Assembly (NCBI GenBank): GCA_945873925.1
Contig: CAMCES010000044.1
Location: 1-13,701 of the forward strand
Direction: 5' to 3'
DNA: 13,701 nucleotides
Source of the DNA: Bordetella parapertussis
Lineage (GTDB): Bacteria; Pseudomonadota; Gammaproteobacteria; Burkholderiales; Burkholderiaceae_C
This document shows, piece after piece, positions 6,101-13,399 of the stretch (positions are counted from its first letter, which is position 1; each line of letters begins with the position of its first letter). The notes under the pieces are model-generated. The model had not been told where the DNA came from and searched no databases. It was given only the letters and a program-made list of their open reading frames with translations. The translations under genes were made by a program, and so were the position numbers.

Positions 6101-8536
6101 ATGAAAAAAATCTTGATCTGGGGGGCAGGGGGACTGCTCGCTTTGGTGCTGCTGACACTTGGTGTTGCTGGCATTTATTTGCTGCGGGCACAGCCCCAGC
6201 TGGATGGCAAGCTGAGCCTGCCAGGTTTGGCTGCACCTGTGAAGATCAGCCGCGATGCGGCGGGTGTGGTGCATATCGAAGGGGCTTCTCAACGGGACAC
6301 CGCGTTTGCGCTGGGCATGGTGCATGCCCAAGAACGCGGCTGGCAACTCGAGTTCAACCGCCGCGTCATGCATGGCCAATTGGCAGAGATATTGGGTGAG
6401 GCCGCATTGCCCGTGGACAAGCTGATACGCACCCTGGGGATCATTGACATGGCGCGTACCCAATTGGCCACCTACCCAGACGATGCCAAAGCGGTGTTGG
6501 AGGCATACAGCCAAGGCATACGAGCCTTCCACGACAGCCAAAGCCAGTCCTTGTCGCCCGAGTTTTGGTTGCTGGGTACCCGGCCTGGCGGCAACACTGC
6601 ACAGGCCTGGGAAGCCGCTGACAGCGTTGGTTGGGGATTGATGATGGCGCTGGATTTGGGTGGCAACTGGGGCCTGGAAATGTCACGTTTGAGCGTGGCC
6701 AACACCTTGGACACCGAACGCTTGTGGCAACTCATGCCTGCCTATCCGGGAGAAGCGCCCGCCACCCAAGTCGATCTGGCCAAGTTCTACAAAGAACTGA
6801 ACGTGTATGCGGTCAAAGCGAAAAGCACCTCTGCCTCTGAACCCGCCGCATTGGCCAGTTTGTCGGTGCCTTTTTTAGGTGAGCCAGGCTTGAGCGAAGG
6901 CAAGGGCAGCAACAACTGGGCATTGACTGGCAGCCGAACCGAGTCAGGCAAACCTTTGTTAGCCAACGACCCGCACCTGGGGCTTGGCACACCTGCGATT
7001 TGGTTTTATGCGCATCTGTCTTCACCCGGACAAAACGTGATCGGTGCGACCATGCCAGGCATGCCTTTGGTGGTCCTGGGCCACAACGGCCATGTGGCTT
7101 GGGGGTTCACCAACACCGGACCCGACGTCCAAGACCTGTATTTGGAAAAAATCAACCCAGACAACCCCAAGCAATACCAAACTCCTCAGGGTTGGCAAGA
7201 CTTTGAGCTTCGCCAAGAAACCATCCAGGTCAAAGGCATGCCAGACCTGGTTCACACGGTGCGGCGCACCCGACATGGCCCTGTGTTGAGCGATGCCCAG
7301 GCCGCTCATGCTGACATCATCGACACCCAGCGCTTCGTGTTGTCGCTGCGATGGGCAGCGCTCGAGCCTGACAACCACAGTTTGGTGGCAGGCATCCGAG
7401 GCAGCCAATCGGCCACCGTGAAAGCATTTTTGAGCGCCTTCAATGACTACCACTCGCCAATGCAAAACGTGGTGGTGGCCGATGACCAAGGCGCGGTCGC
7501 CTACAAAGCCTTGGGTAAGGTGCCTGTGCGGCACAGGGACAACGATCTGATGGGCATGGCACCTGCACCTGGTTGGGAAGCCAAGTACGACTGGGTTGGC
7601 TGGTTGCCGATGGACCAAACGCCACAGGACGATGCCCTCAAGGGCTGGGTGGCCACGGCCAACCAACGCGTCACGCCTGCGGACTATCCCCATTTTCTGG
7701 GGCAAGACTGGGTCGCGCCACACCGCATGCAGCGCATCACCCAGCTGCTCGAGGCCAAGACCAAGCACAGCATGAAAGACATGCAAAACCTGCAAAACGA
7801 TGTCTTGTCCTTGTCCACCCAGCGCCTGTTACCGCACCTGTTGGCAGCGAACGCCAGCCATGTTTTGGCCCCGCAAGCCATGCAACAGCTCAAAGACTTC
7901 CGAGGCGAAATGTTGGCCGAAGCGGCCGCGCCAGTGATTTTTGCTTACTGGGCCGACGAGTTGACCCGTGGCTTGGTCGCACCCAAGCTCGGTCAAGCCT
8001 TGTTTGAGGCGCAATACGGCAAGAAACTGTTTCGCAGTTTTCTGGAGGATGTGATGCAACGCCAAGACCCTTGGTGGTGTGGGCCAGCCAGCTGTGCCGA
8101 ACAATCGTCCCAGGCCTTGACCCGTGCCTTGGACAGGTTGAGCAAAGACCAAGGCGCAGACCCCAGCGCTTGGCGCTGGGGCAAAGCCCATGTCGCGATC
8201 AGCAGCCACAGGCCTTTGGGCAAGTCACCTGTGTTGGCCAAGGTGTTTGACGTGACTGTGCCCAGCGCAGGTGACCCATTCACGGTGAATGTGGGCAGCT
8301 ATTGGCTGAATGAAAAAACCGCTCCGTTTGCCAACCGGCATGCGCCATCTTTGCGTGTGGTCTATGACTTGAGCGACCTCGAACAATCCGTGTTCATATA
8401 CCAAACCGGTCAAAGCGGCGTTTTGGGCTCCAAGCGTTACAGTGACATGGCTCAGTTTTGGTCACAAGGCGAGTACAGACCCTTGCAAATTAAACCCGCA
8501 CAATTCAGTAGCATGCTGCTGCTTGAACCCAAGTGA
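6101..8536 (+). CDS. Penicillin-acylase family Ntn-hydrolase, membrane-anchored
   Basis: An 811-residue precursor of the penicillin acylase family (peptidase S45). Members are cut by themselves into alpha and beta chains, and hydrolyse the amide of beta-lactams, acyl-homoserine lactones or other N-acyl compounds. Residues 4-28 form an uncleaved-looking signal/anchor (MKK then ILIWGAGGLLALVLLTLGV), placing the enzyme in the periplasm. The alpha part has SRDAAGVVHIEG (50-61) and HAQERGWQLE (75-84). The beta chain should begin at S270 in GKGSNNWALTG (267-277), the nucleophile after self-cleavage; further family marks are LLANDPHLGL (286-295), GHNGHVAWGFTNT (327-339), RRTRHGPV (388-395) and N456 in SPMQNVVVAD, the likely oxyanion Asn. 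ANQRVTPADYP (520-530) is also typical. Ribosome site AAGAG about 8 bases before the ATG. Substrate unknown; the residues do not separate quorum-quenching acylases from others. Confidence 0.92.
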   Translation: MKKILIWGAGGLLALVLLTLGVAGIYLLRAQPQLDGKLSLPGLAAPVKISRDAAGVVHIEGASQRDTAFALGMVHAQERGWQLEFNRRVMHGQLAEILGEAALPVDKLIRTLGIIDMARTQLATYPDDAKAVLEAYSQGIRAFHDSQSQSLSPEFWLLGTRPGGNTAQAWEAADSVGWGLMMALDLGGNWGLEMSRLSVANTLDTERLWQLMPAYPGEAPATQVDLAKFYKELNVYAVKAKSTSASEPAALASLSVPFLGEPGLSEGKGSNNWALTGSRTESGKPLLANDPHLGLGTPAIWFYAHLSSPGQNVIGATMPGMPLVVLGHNGHVAWGFTNTGPDVQDLYLEKINPDNPKQYQTPQGWQDFELRQETIQVKGMPDLVHTVRRTRHGPVLSDAQAAHADIIDTQRFVLSLRWAALEPDNHSLVAGIRGSQSATVKAFLSAFNDYHSPMQNVVVADDQGAVAYKALGKVPVRHRDNDLMGMAPAPGWEAKYDWVGWLPMDQTPQDDALKGWVATANQRVTPADYPHFLGQDWVAPHRMQRITQLLEAKTKHSMKDMQNLQNDVLSLSTQRLLPHLLAANASHVLAPQAMQQLKDFRGEMLAEAAAPVIFAYWADELTRGLVAPKLGQALFEAQYGKKLFRSFLEDVMQRQDPWWCGPASCAEQSSQALTRALDRLSKDQGADPSAWRWGKAHVAISSHRPLGKSPVLAKVFDVTVPSAGDPFTVNVGSYWLNEKTAPFANRHAPSLRVVYDLSDLEQSVFIYQTGQSGVLGSKRYSDMAQFWSQGEYRPLQIKPAQFSSMLLLEPK

Positions 8537-8551
8537 ACCCCTGTTTAAAAT
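8523..8551 (+). promoter_or_regulatory. Sigma70-like promoter for the haem-protein gene
   Basis: TTGAAC (8523-8528, 4/6), exactly 17 bases, TAAAAT (8546-8551, 5/6). It overlaps the last codons of the acylase gene. A start site 7 bases downstream would be at about 8558, so a transcript would begin one base before the ATG at 8559, or about ten bases before the ATG at 8568. This would make a leaderless or nearly leaderless mRNA. This is the best promoter match I found in the window. Confidence 0.5.
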
Positions 8552-8558
8552 TGATACG

Positions 8559-9206
8559 ATGCATATTATGTTAACTAATAAAAACACCCCATCCGCATCC
8601 AAAGTTAATACCAAGCTCCAAGCCCTGTGCTTGGCTGCTGTCTTGTTGCAAGCCCCAGTCGCCTTTGCCGAATACAAAGGATCCAACCCCATGAAGGAAA
8701 GCCGTGAAGCAGCCTCTGCCATGCTGAAAGAACTTGGCGGTAAATTGCAAACAGCTATGAAGGATGGCGGCCCGGTCAATGCTTTGGCTGTGTGTCAAGT
8801 CGAAGCACCGGCGATTGCGCAGCGCATCAGTGACGAGGAGAAAATCACCATTCGCCGCATCAGCCACAAGCCCCGAAATCCCAGCATGGGCACGCCAGTC
8901 GACTGGCAAATCAGGGCCTTGAAACACCTCGAACAAGCCTTGGCAAGTGGCCAGCCACCTGCAGAAATGGAGTTTGTTGAAGCCGTGAAAGCAGGTGCCG
9001 GTTCACGCATGGAGTTGCGCTACGCCAAACCGATCATGATGCAAGCCCAGTGCACCGCTTGTCATGGTGATCAAGAACAAATCAGCCCCGAGATCAAGAC
9101 CAAGCTCGATCAGCTTTACCCCAATGACAAGGCCGTGGGGTTCAAGCCGGGTGAACTGCGTGGTGCTGTCACCGTGAGCCGATTCATCGGATTCAGCAAC
9201 AATTAA
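8559..9206 (+). CDS. Exported single-haem c-type protein, DUF3365/Tll0287-like
   Basis: 215 residues from this start (212 from the in-frame ATG at 8568). A signal peptide is clear: basic region to about K19, hydrophobic LQALCLAAVLLQAPVAFA, likely cleavage after AFA at residue 37. The mature part matches the DUF3365 / Tll0287-like haem domain: VCQVEAPAIAQRI (78-90), RRISHKPRNPSMGTPVDWQ (99-117), the c-type haem motif CTACH (C165-C168-H169), and a C-terminal YPNDKAVGFKPGELRGAVTV (187-206). Such domains occur alone or as periplasmic sensors on signalling proteins; here there is no transmitter domain, so it is a free periplasmic haem protein of unknown partner. An upstream extension of the frame to 8442 lies inside the acylase gene and is rejected. 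Its stop codon overlaps that of the convergent ankyrin gene. Confidence 0.9.
   Translation: MHIMLTNKNTPSASKVNTKLQALCLAAVLLQAPVAFAEYKGSNPMKESREAASAMLKELGGKLQTAMKDGGPVNALAVCQVEAPAIAQRISDEEKITIRRISHKPRNPSMGTPVDWQIRALKHLEQALASGQPPAEMEFVEAVKAGAGSRMELRYAKPIMMQAQCTACHGDQEQISPEIKTKLDQLYPNDKAVGFKPGELRGAVTVSRFIGFSNN
9203..9206. other. TTAA shared by two convergent stop codons
   Basis: The plus-strand haem-protein gene ends in TAA at 9204-9206 and the minus-strand ankyrin gene ends in TAA at 9205-9203. The palindrome TTAA serves both. No hairpin with a T-run lies between or just beyond, so transcripts from both sides probably run into the opposing gene. Confidence 0.9.
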
Positions 9207-9871
9207 GGCCTCTGGTCTGGGTATTTGTCACGCCAAGCCGCTGAAAACGCTTGGATGTAAAGCTCGGCATCTGACTGCTTGGCCTTGGCAGCAAAGTCCA
9301 GCGCGGTCAGGCCGAGTTTGTTTTTCAAGCGCGGGTCTGCGCCCTCTTCCAGCAACAATTTTGTCGCCATCGGGCTGCCGTAATGGGCTGCCATCATGAG
9401 CGGCGTGGTGCCATTGGGTGACTCGGCATCCAAATAGGCATGGTTTTCAATCAGCAAACGCATCATGGCGATATGTCCTTTGCTGGCCGCGTAGTGCAGG
9501 GGTGACCAGCCCGCTTTGTTCACATCCGCGCCCAGGTTGATCAGCCTCTCGGCCAAGGCCAGTTTGTTGTTGATCGCAGCCAGCATCAAAGGGGTTTCGC
9601 CTTGCAGGTTTTGGATACTCAGATTGGTTTTGGGCCAGTTGACCAGGACATCTACCGATTTCTCGGAGCCCTTTTGCAATGCCAAAATCAGCGCAGGCTG
9701 ACCTTTGGGGCTGGGGCTGTTGGGGTCAAAACCGCGCTGCAGCAATGGGGTGAGCTTTTCGGCTTGGTCAAGCTCGATGGCCCTGAAAAAATCCTCATAA
9801 GAGCCAGCATGAACTGGAAAAAAACCAATTAAAACATACAGAAATAAGAGATATTTAAAGTTATTTGTCAT
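9203..9871 (-). CDS. Exported ankyrin-repeat protein
   Basis: 222 residues. A signal peptide spans residues 1-22 (FKYLLFLYVLIGFF, likely cleavage after VHA), so the protein should be periplasmic. Then a capping helix pair (25-52) and about five ankyrin repeats: about 57-88 (degenerate), 90-119 (GETPLMLAAI), 121-151 (GWSPLHYAASKGH), 154-184 (GTTPLMMAAHYGS) and 187-207 (GLTALDFAAKAK). Ankyrin repeats bind proteins; there is no catalytic domain and no clue to the partner. Its ATG overlaps the tatD stop (ATGA), with GAGCGGA upstream as ribosome site, so it is the last gene of the mltG-tmk-holB-tatD operon. The first 90 bases are noticeably AT-rich, mostly from the signal peptide. It ends tail-to-tail with the haem-protein gene. 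Confidence 0.9.
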   Translation of the reverse strand: MTNNFKYLLFLYVLIGFFPVHAGSYEDFFRAIELDQAEKLTPLLQRGFDPNSPSPKGQPALILALQKGSEKSVDVLVNWPKTNLSIQNLQGETPLMLAAINNKLALAERLINLGADVNKAGWSPLHYAASKGHIAMMRLLIENHAYLDAESPNGTTPLMMAAHYGSPMATKLLLEEGADPRLKNKLGLTALDFAAKAKQSDAELYIQAFSAAWRDKYPDQRP

Positions 9872-10662
9872 GAAAAAATCCGCTCAAACAGGCGGTCAAA
9901 ATTGCCCGAGGTTTGCTCGCCCACAGCTTGCACGCTCAAGCCGCGCAGGTCAGCGACTTGCTTGGCTACCCAGGGCACATAGGAAGGATTGTTGGTCTTG
10001 CCACGGTGGGGTACGGGTGCCAGGTAGGGACTGTCGGTCTCGATCAGCATCCGGTCTAAGGGCATCCAGGCGGCGATGTCGCGCAGTTCTTGGGCGTTTT
10101 TGAAGGTCAGTATCCCTGAAAAAGAGATGTAAAAACCCAAGTCCAATGCGGCACGTGCCACCTCGGCGGTTTCGGTGAAGCAATGGAACACGCCGCCGAC
10201 CGACCCAGCAGAGCCGTCTTCGCCCTCTTCTCTCAGAATGGCCAAGGTATCAGCGCTGGCGCTTCGGGTGTGGATCACCAAGGGCAGGCGAAGTTGTTGG
10301 GCGGCATGAATATGGTGTCGAAAACGCTGGCGCTGCCACGCCATGTCGGCCAGGCTTCTGTCGCCCAAACGGTAATAGTCCAGGCCGGTCTCGCCGATAC
10401 CGACCACCTTGGCGCTTTGACCGATCTGCAGCAAGTCGTCCACGCTCGGTTCTTGCACCCCCTCTTCGTCCGGGTGAACGCCTGCAGTGCACCAAAAATT
10501 GTCATGCGCCATCGCCAAACGATGCACATCGGGGAAGGTTTCAAGCCGGGTGCTGATCAGCAAAGCGCGGGTGACTTGCGCATCTGCCATGTCTTGGCGA
10601 ATCTGCGCCAGCTTGGTTTGCAGTTCGGGAAAATTCAGGTGGCAATGGGAATCGGTGAACAT
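9868..10662 (-). CDS. TatD-family metal-dependent hydrolase (YcfH subgroup)
   Basis: 264 residues, standard for the TatD family, a TIM-barrel metal hydrolase; relatives have DNase or D-aminoacyl-tRNA deacylase activity. Metal and catalytic residues are all present: H6 and H8 in DSHCHLN, E91 in GIGETGLDYY (88-97), H131 in VIHTR, H160 in FHCF, and D210 in ETDSPYLAP (208-216). The position behind tmk and holB is that of E. coli ycfH rather than tatD proper, so I leave the symbol empty. It starts 30 bases after the holB stop with a modest CTGAGA ribosome site, and overlaps the ankyrin gene by four bases (ATGA). Its role in this replication and nucleotide operon is not known. Confidence 0.94.
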   Translation of the reverse strand: MFTDSHCHLNFPELQTKLAQIRQDMADAQVTRALLISTRLETFPDVHRLAMAHDNFWCTAGVHPDEEGVQEPSVDDLLQIGQSAKVVGIGETGLDYYRLGDRSLADMAWQRQRFRHHIHAAQQLRLPLVIHTRSASADTLAILREEGEDGSAGSVGGVFHCFTETAEVARAALDLGFYISFSGILTFKNAQELRDIAAWMPLDRMLIETDSPYLAPVPHRGKTNNPSYVPWVAKQVADLRGLSVQAVGEQTSGNFDRLFERIFS

Positions 10663-10692
10663 CTGGTGAGTCTCAGGGTGTCTGAAAACGCT

Positions 10693-11694
10693 TCATAGGG
10701 AAGATCGAGCGGTCAGGGCGCGTTGGGCACGGCTGACCCAGGCTTCGATCAGCAATCCGGCTTGGTAAGGATGTTCCACGGTTTTGGCGCTTTGCATCAA
10801 ATCGCGGGACCATTGACTCAGTGCCGACAAGGGGCTGGGCGCAGGCAGGTCGTCGGCTTCAAAAAACCGGGGAGCAGCTCCACAGGCCAGGTGCAGCAGG
10901 TCGTGACAGACTTTTTGCAAGGACGACAACACCATCGCAGGGCTGTTGTCTGCCAACAGGCCAGGCTCACCGCGCACCAGGTTTTTAGGCAGGGCCCGCC
11001 AGGCTTGTGCTTGAACGCCGAGTTGGTGCAGCTGCAGCGCATCGTCTGGGCGACCGCCAGCAGCACGCAAAAGCACCGCGGTTTGAGCTTCGGGCAGGCC
11101 TTGTTGCCTCAACCAGGCCAAGCCGCTCTCGCTGCTTGGCCAGGCCATGGCATGGACCTGGCAGCGGCTGCGCACCGTGGGCAAAAGTTCATGGGCAGCG
11201 GCGCTGGCCAAAATAAAACGCGTGTTGCCGGGCGGCTCTTCCAAGGTTTTAAGCAAGGTGTTGGCGGTCACGGTGTTCATCCGCTCGGCGGGGTAAATCA
11301 ACACCAGCTTGCCACGCGCGCCCGCCCCTGTGGTTTGCGTGAAGCCCAGCAGGTCGCGCATCGCATCGACCCGGATTTCCTTGCTGGGTTTGCGTTTTTT
11401 GTCGTCGATGTCTTTTTGCGCTTTTTCAGACAGCGGCCAGTTCAGGGCCAGCATCTCCGTTTCGGGCATGAGCACGCTCAAATCGGCATGCGCTCGCACC
11501 TCGATGCCATGGCAGCTGGGGCATACGCCGCAAGCGCCCACTGACGTGGGGGCGTGGCACAACCACGCGGCTGCCAAGGCCAAGCCCAGCTCGTACTGGC
11601 CCAAACCCGATGGACCTTGCAGCAGCAAAGCGTGGCCAGGGCGGGTCATTAAACCCTGCAACTGGTGTTGCAGCCAAGGGGCCAGCGCGGTCAT
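10693..11694 (-). CDS. holB: DNA polymerase III delta-prime subunit
   Basis: A 333-residue AAA+ subunit of the clamp loader, which helps open the sliding clamp. Four cysteines at 46, 55, 58 and 61 (CGVCPSC) have the same spacing as the zinc module of E. coli delta-prime. The P-loop region GPSGLGQYELG (27-37) lacks the Walker lysine, as expected for a subunit that does not bind ATP. LLKTLEEPP (147-155) and RSRCQ (175-179, the arginine-finger SRC motif) are conserved. Between MLALNW (81-86) and IRVDAMRDL (107-115) sits a lysine-rich charged insert (about 91-106) absent from E. coli, probably a surface loop. The ATG overlaps the tmk stop (ATGA) with CAGGTG upstream inside tmk, so the two are coupled. 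The C-terminal third is divergent, as usual. Confidence 0.93.
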   Translation of the reverse strand: MTALAPWLQHQLQGLMTRPGHALLLQGPSGLGQYELGLALAAAWLCHAPTSVGACGVCPSCHGIEVRAHADLSVLMPETEMLALNWPLSEKAQKDIDDKKRKPSKEIRVDAMRDLLGFTQTTGAGARGKLVLIYPAERMNTVTANTLLKTLEEPPGNTRFILASAAAHELLPTVRSRCQVHAMAWPSSESGLAWLRQQGLPEAQTAVLLRAAGGRPDDALQLHQLGVQAQAWRALPKNLVRGEPGLLADNSPAMVLSSLQKVCHDLLHLACGAAPRFFEADDLPAPSPLSALSQWSRDLMQSAKTVEHPYQAGLLIEAWVSRAQRALTARSSL

Positions 11695-12326
11695 GGCAGC
11701 ACCTGGCGCTGGCGCAATTGGGCCAGCAGGTCTTGACGCACTTGCTCGATGCTGGCGCTGGCATCCAGTTTGGCAAAGCGCTTCGGATCTGACGCGGCTC
11801 GGGCGGCATAGCCGTTGTGCACGCTTTGGAAAAACGCCAAGGGTTGGGATTCAAAGCGGTCGGGCAACCTTGCCGCGCTCAAACGCTCAGCGGCGATGCC
11901 CGGGTCCAAGGCGAACCACAGGGTGATGTCGGGTTGGCGCAATCCGCCCGAGGGCAAGGCCTGCACCCAATGCTCGAGCTGCGTCAACACGTCCAAACTG
12001 AAACCGCGCCCTGCCCCTTGGTAAGCAAAGGTGGCGTCGGTGAAGCGGTCGCACAGCACCACATCGCCTCGCGCCAAGGCCGGTTCAATCACGTGGTTCA
12101 GGTGGTCGCGGCGGGCGGCAAACACCAGCAAAGCTTCGCACAACGGGTCCATCGGATCGTGCAACACCATGTCGCGCAGTTTCTCGGCCAGTGGCGTGCC
12201 ACCGGGTTCACGGGTCTGCAGCACAGCTCGGCCTGCGGCTTTGAACGCCTGTGCCAAGGCCTCGATATGGCTGGACTTGCCCGCGCCGTCGATGCCTTCG
12301 AAACTGATGAACAAACCAGGTTGCAT
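11691..12326 (-). CDS. tmk: Thymidylate kinase
   Basis: 211 residues. Converts dTMP to dTDP with ATP, an essential step in making dTTP. The P-loop is FEGIDGAGKSS (9-19); then TREPGGTPLAEKLR (38-51), the substrate-side DRF (93-95) followed by DATFAYQGAGRG (97-108), and a LID-like ARLPDRFE (152-159). I chose the start MQPGLFISFEGIDG because it is the family N terminus; an open frame continues about 72 codons upstream into mltG in another register and is discarded. It begins 5 bases after the mltG stop and overlaps holB by 4 bases. This neighbourhood, mltG-tmk-holB, is widely conserved in proteobacteria, which supports the call. Confidence 0.95.
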   Translation of the reverse strand: MQPGLFISFEGIDGAGKSSHIEALAQAFKAAGRAVLQTREPGGTPLAEKLRDMVLHDPMDPLCEALLVFAARRDHLNHVIEPALARGDVVLCDRFTDATFAYQGAGRGFSLDVLTQLEHWVQALPSGGLRQPDITLWFALDPGIAAERLSAARLPDRFESQPLAFFQSVHNGYAARAASDPKRFAKLDASASIEQVRQDLLAQLRQRQVLP

Positions 12327-12331
12327 GCGAC

Positions 12332-13387
12332 TTATTGTGCCTTGGCGCTTTGGCCGCGTTGGTAACGGTTGACCGCTGTGTTGTGGTCGTCCAAGTTGTT
12401 GCTGAACTGGCTGCTGCCATCGCCCCGCGCCACGAAATACAGGGCTTGGCTGGTGGCGGGGTGCAGCGCGGCATGCAAGGCGCCTTTGCCCGGCATGGCG
12501 ATGGGTGTGGGCGGCAAACCCCTGCGGGTGTAGGTGTTCCAAGGGTGATCGGTTTGCAAATCGACTCGGCGCAAATTGCCGTCAAACCGCTCGAACATGC
12601 CGTAGATGACGGTCGGGTCGGTTTGCAGCGGCATGTTGATGCGCAGGCGGTTGATGAACACACTGGAGATCATCGGTCGGTCAGTCACCAAGCCGGTTTC
12701 TTTTTCAATGATGCTGGCCAAGACCAAAGCTTCCTCTGGCGAGCGAAGTGGCAGCCCCAAGTCACGCTTGGCCCAGGCTTGGCTGAGTTGTTGGTCCATG
12801 GCAATCGCAGCGCGTTGCAGCAAACGCAAATCGGATGAGCCTTTGCCGACCATGTAAGTGTCGGGGAAGAACCGCCCTTCGGGTGCCAGACCCGCCTTGC
12901 CCAGTCGGCTCATCAGTTCATCGTCACTCAGGGCTTGGGCCTCGTGCTTCAAAAAATCGGCTTTGTTCAGTGCCGCGCGAAACTGCCGCCAAGTCCAGCC
13001 CTCTACCAAGGTGATCGAATGCAGCCGTTCGTCGCCACGCACCAGTTTTTGCAGCAAGGACCAAGGGCTGGTGGTGGCATCGAGCTCATAGCTGCCAGCG
13101 CGGATTTGGCGAGATTGGCCACTCAACTTGAACAGGTAATACAACGCCAGACTTGACTCATCGACGCCTGCTCGCACCAGATTTTGCGATACCGTTTTGA
13201 CCGATTGCCCAGGCTCGATCGATAAATCAACCGGGACTTGCCGCATGGAAAGCGGTTGCAGGGCCCACCAAACAACGACTGCGCAGGCCAACACCAAGGC
13301 CAGCAGCAACAAGCCGAACCACCGAACCATGCTGCGCCAAAAACTGGGTTTCACAAGCCTGTCCCGCTTGAAATTCAAAGCGCACAT
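12332..13387 (-). CDS. mltG: Endolytic murein transglycosylase MltG (YceG-like)
   Basis: 351 residues from this start, or 332 from ATG at 13330 (MVRWFGLL); E. coli MltG has 340. An inner-membrane enzyme that cuts new glycan strands and sets their length. One membrane segment (about 23-42, WFGLLLLALVLACAVVVWWA) is followed by a periplasmic LysM-like part (PVDLSIEPGQSVKTVSQNLV, 52-71) and the YceG catalytic domain: EGRFFPDTY (170-178), catalytic E228 in ASIIEKETG (224-232), SVFINRLRINMPLQTDPTVI (242-261), YTRRGLPPTPIAMPG (286-300) and FVARGDGSSQFS (318-329). The start is uncertain: neither ATG has a Shine-Dalgarno and the first one sits 12 bases from the divergent ygfZ start. First gene of the operon mltG-tmk-holB-tatD-ankyrin. 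Confidence 0.94.
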   Translation of the reverse strand: MCALNFKRDRLVKPSFWRSMVRWFGLLLLALVLACAVVVWWALQPLSMRQVPVDLSIEPGQSVKTVSQNLVRAGVDESSLALYYLFKLSGQSRQIRAGSYELDATTSPWSLLQKLVRGDERLHSITLVEGWTWRQFRAALNKADFLKHEAQALSDDELMSRLGKAGLAPEGRFFPDTYMVGKGSSDLRLLQRAAIAMDQQLSQAWAKRDLGLPLRSPEEALVLASIIEKETGLVTDRPMISSVFINRLRINMPLQTDPTVIYGMFERFDGNLRRVDLQTDHPWNTYTRRGLPPTPIAMPGKGALHAALHPATSQALYFVARGDGSSQFSNNLDDHNTAVNRYQRGQSAKAQ

Positions 13388-13399
13388 GATAATGGACGC
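13388..13399. promoter_or_regulatory. Very short divergent gap between mltG and ygfZ
   Basis: Only 12 bases separate the two ATGs if the longer mltG start is right (69 if the shorter is). GATAAT at 13388-13393 could be a -10 box for ygfZ, but the proper -35 position (about 13365-13370) reads CGCTTG, a poor match, and the ATG at 13400 would sit at the expected start site. Promoters for both genes must reach into coding sequence. Confidence 0.25.

Noticed and set aside
7022..7795. 257-codon minus-strand ORF inside the acylase gene
   Set aside because: Shadow frame of a high-GC gene; composition rich in His, Gln and Gly with no recognisable motif.
10723..11544. 273-codon plus-strand ORF opposite holB
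   Set aside because: Antisense shadow with no family resemblance; the holB frame has cysteine, SRC and LEEPP motifs.
10782..11640. Missing Walker lysine in HolB as a sign of a broken gene
   Set aside because: Delta-prime subunits normally have a degenerate P-loop and do not bind ATP; the other motifs are intact.
12327..12542. N-terminal extension of thymidylate kinase by 72 residues
   Set aside because: The extension lies inside mltG in another frame, has low-complexity His/Arg/Gln composition, and thymidylate kinases start just before FEGIDGAGKS.
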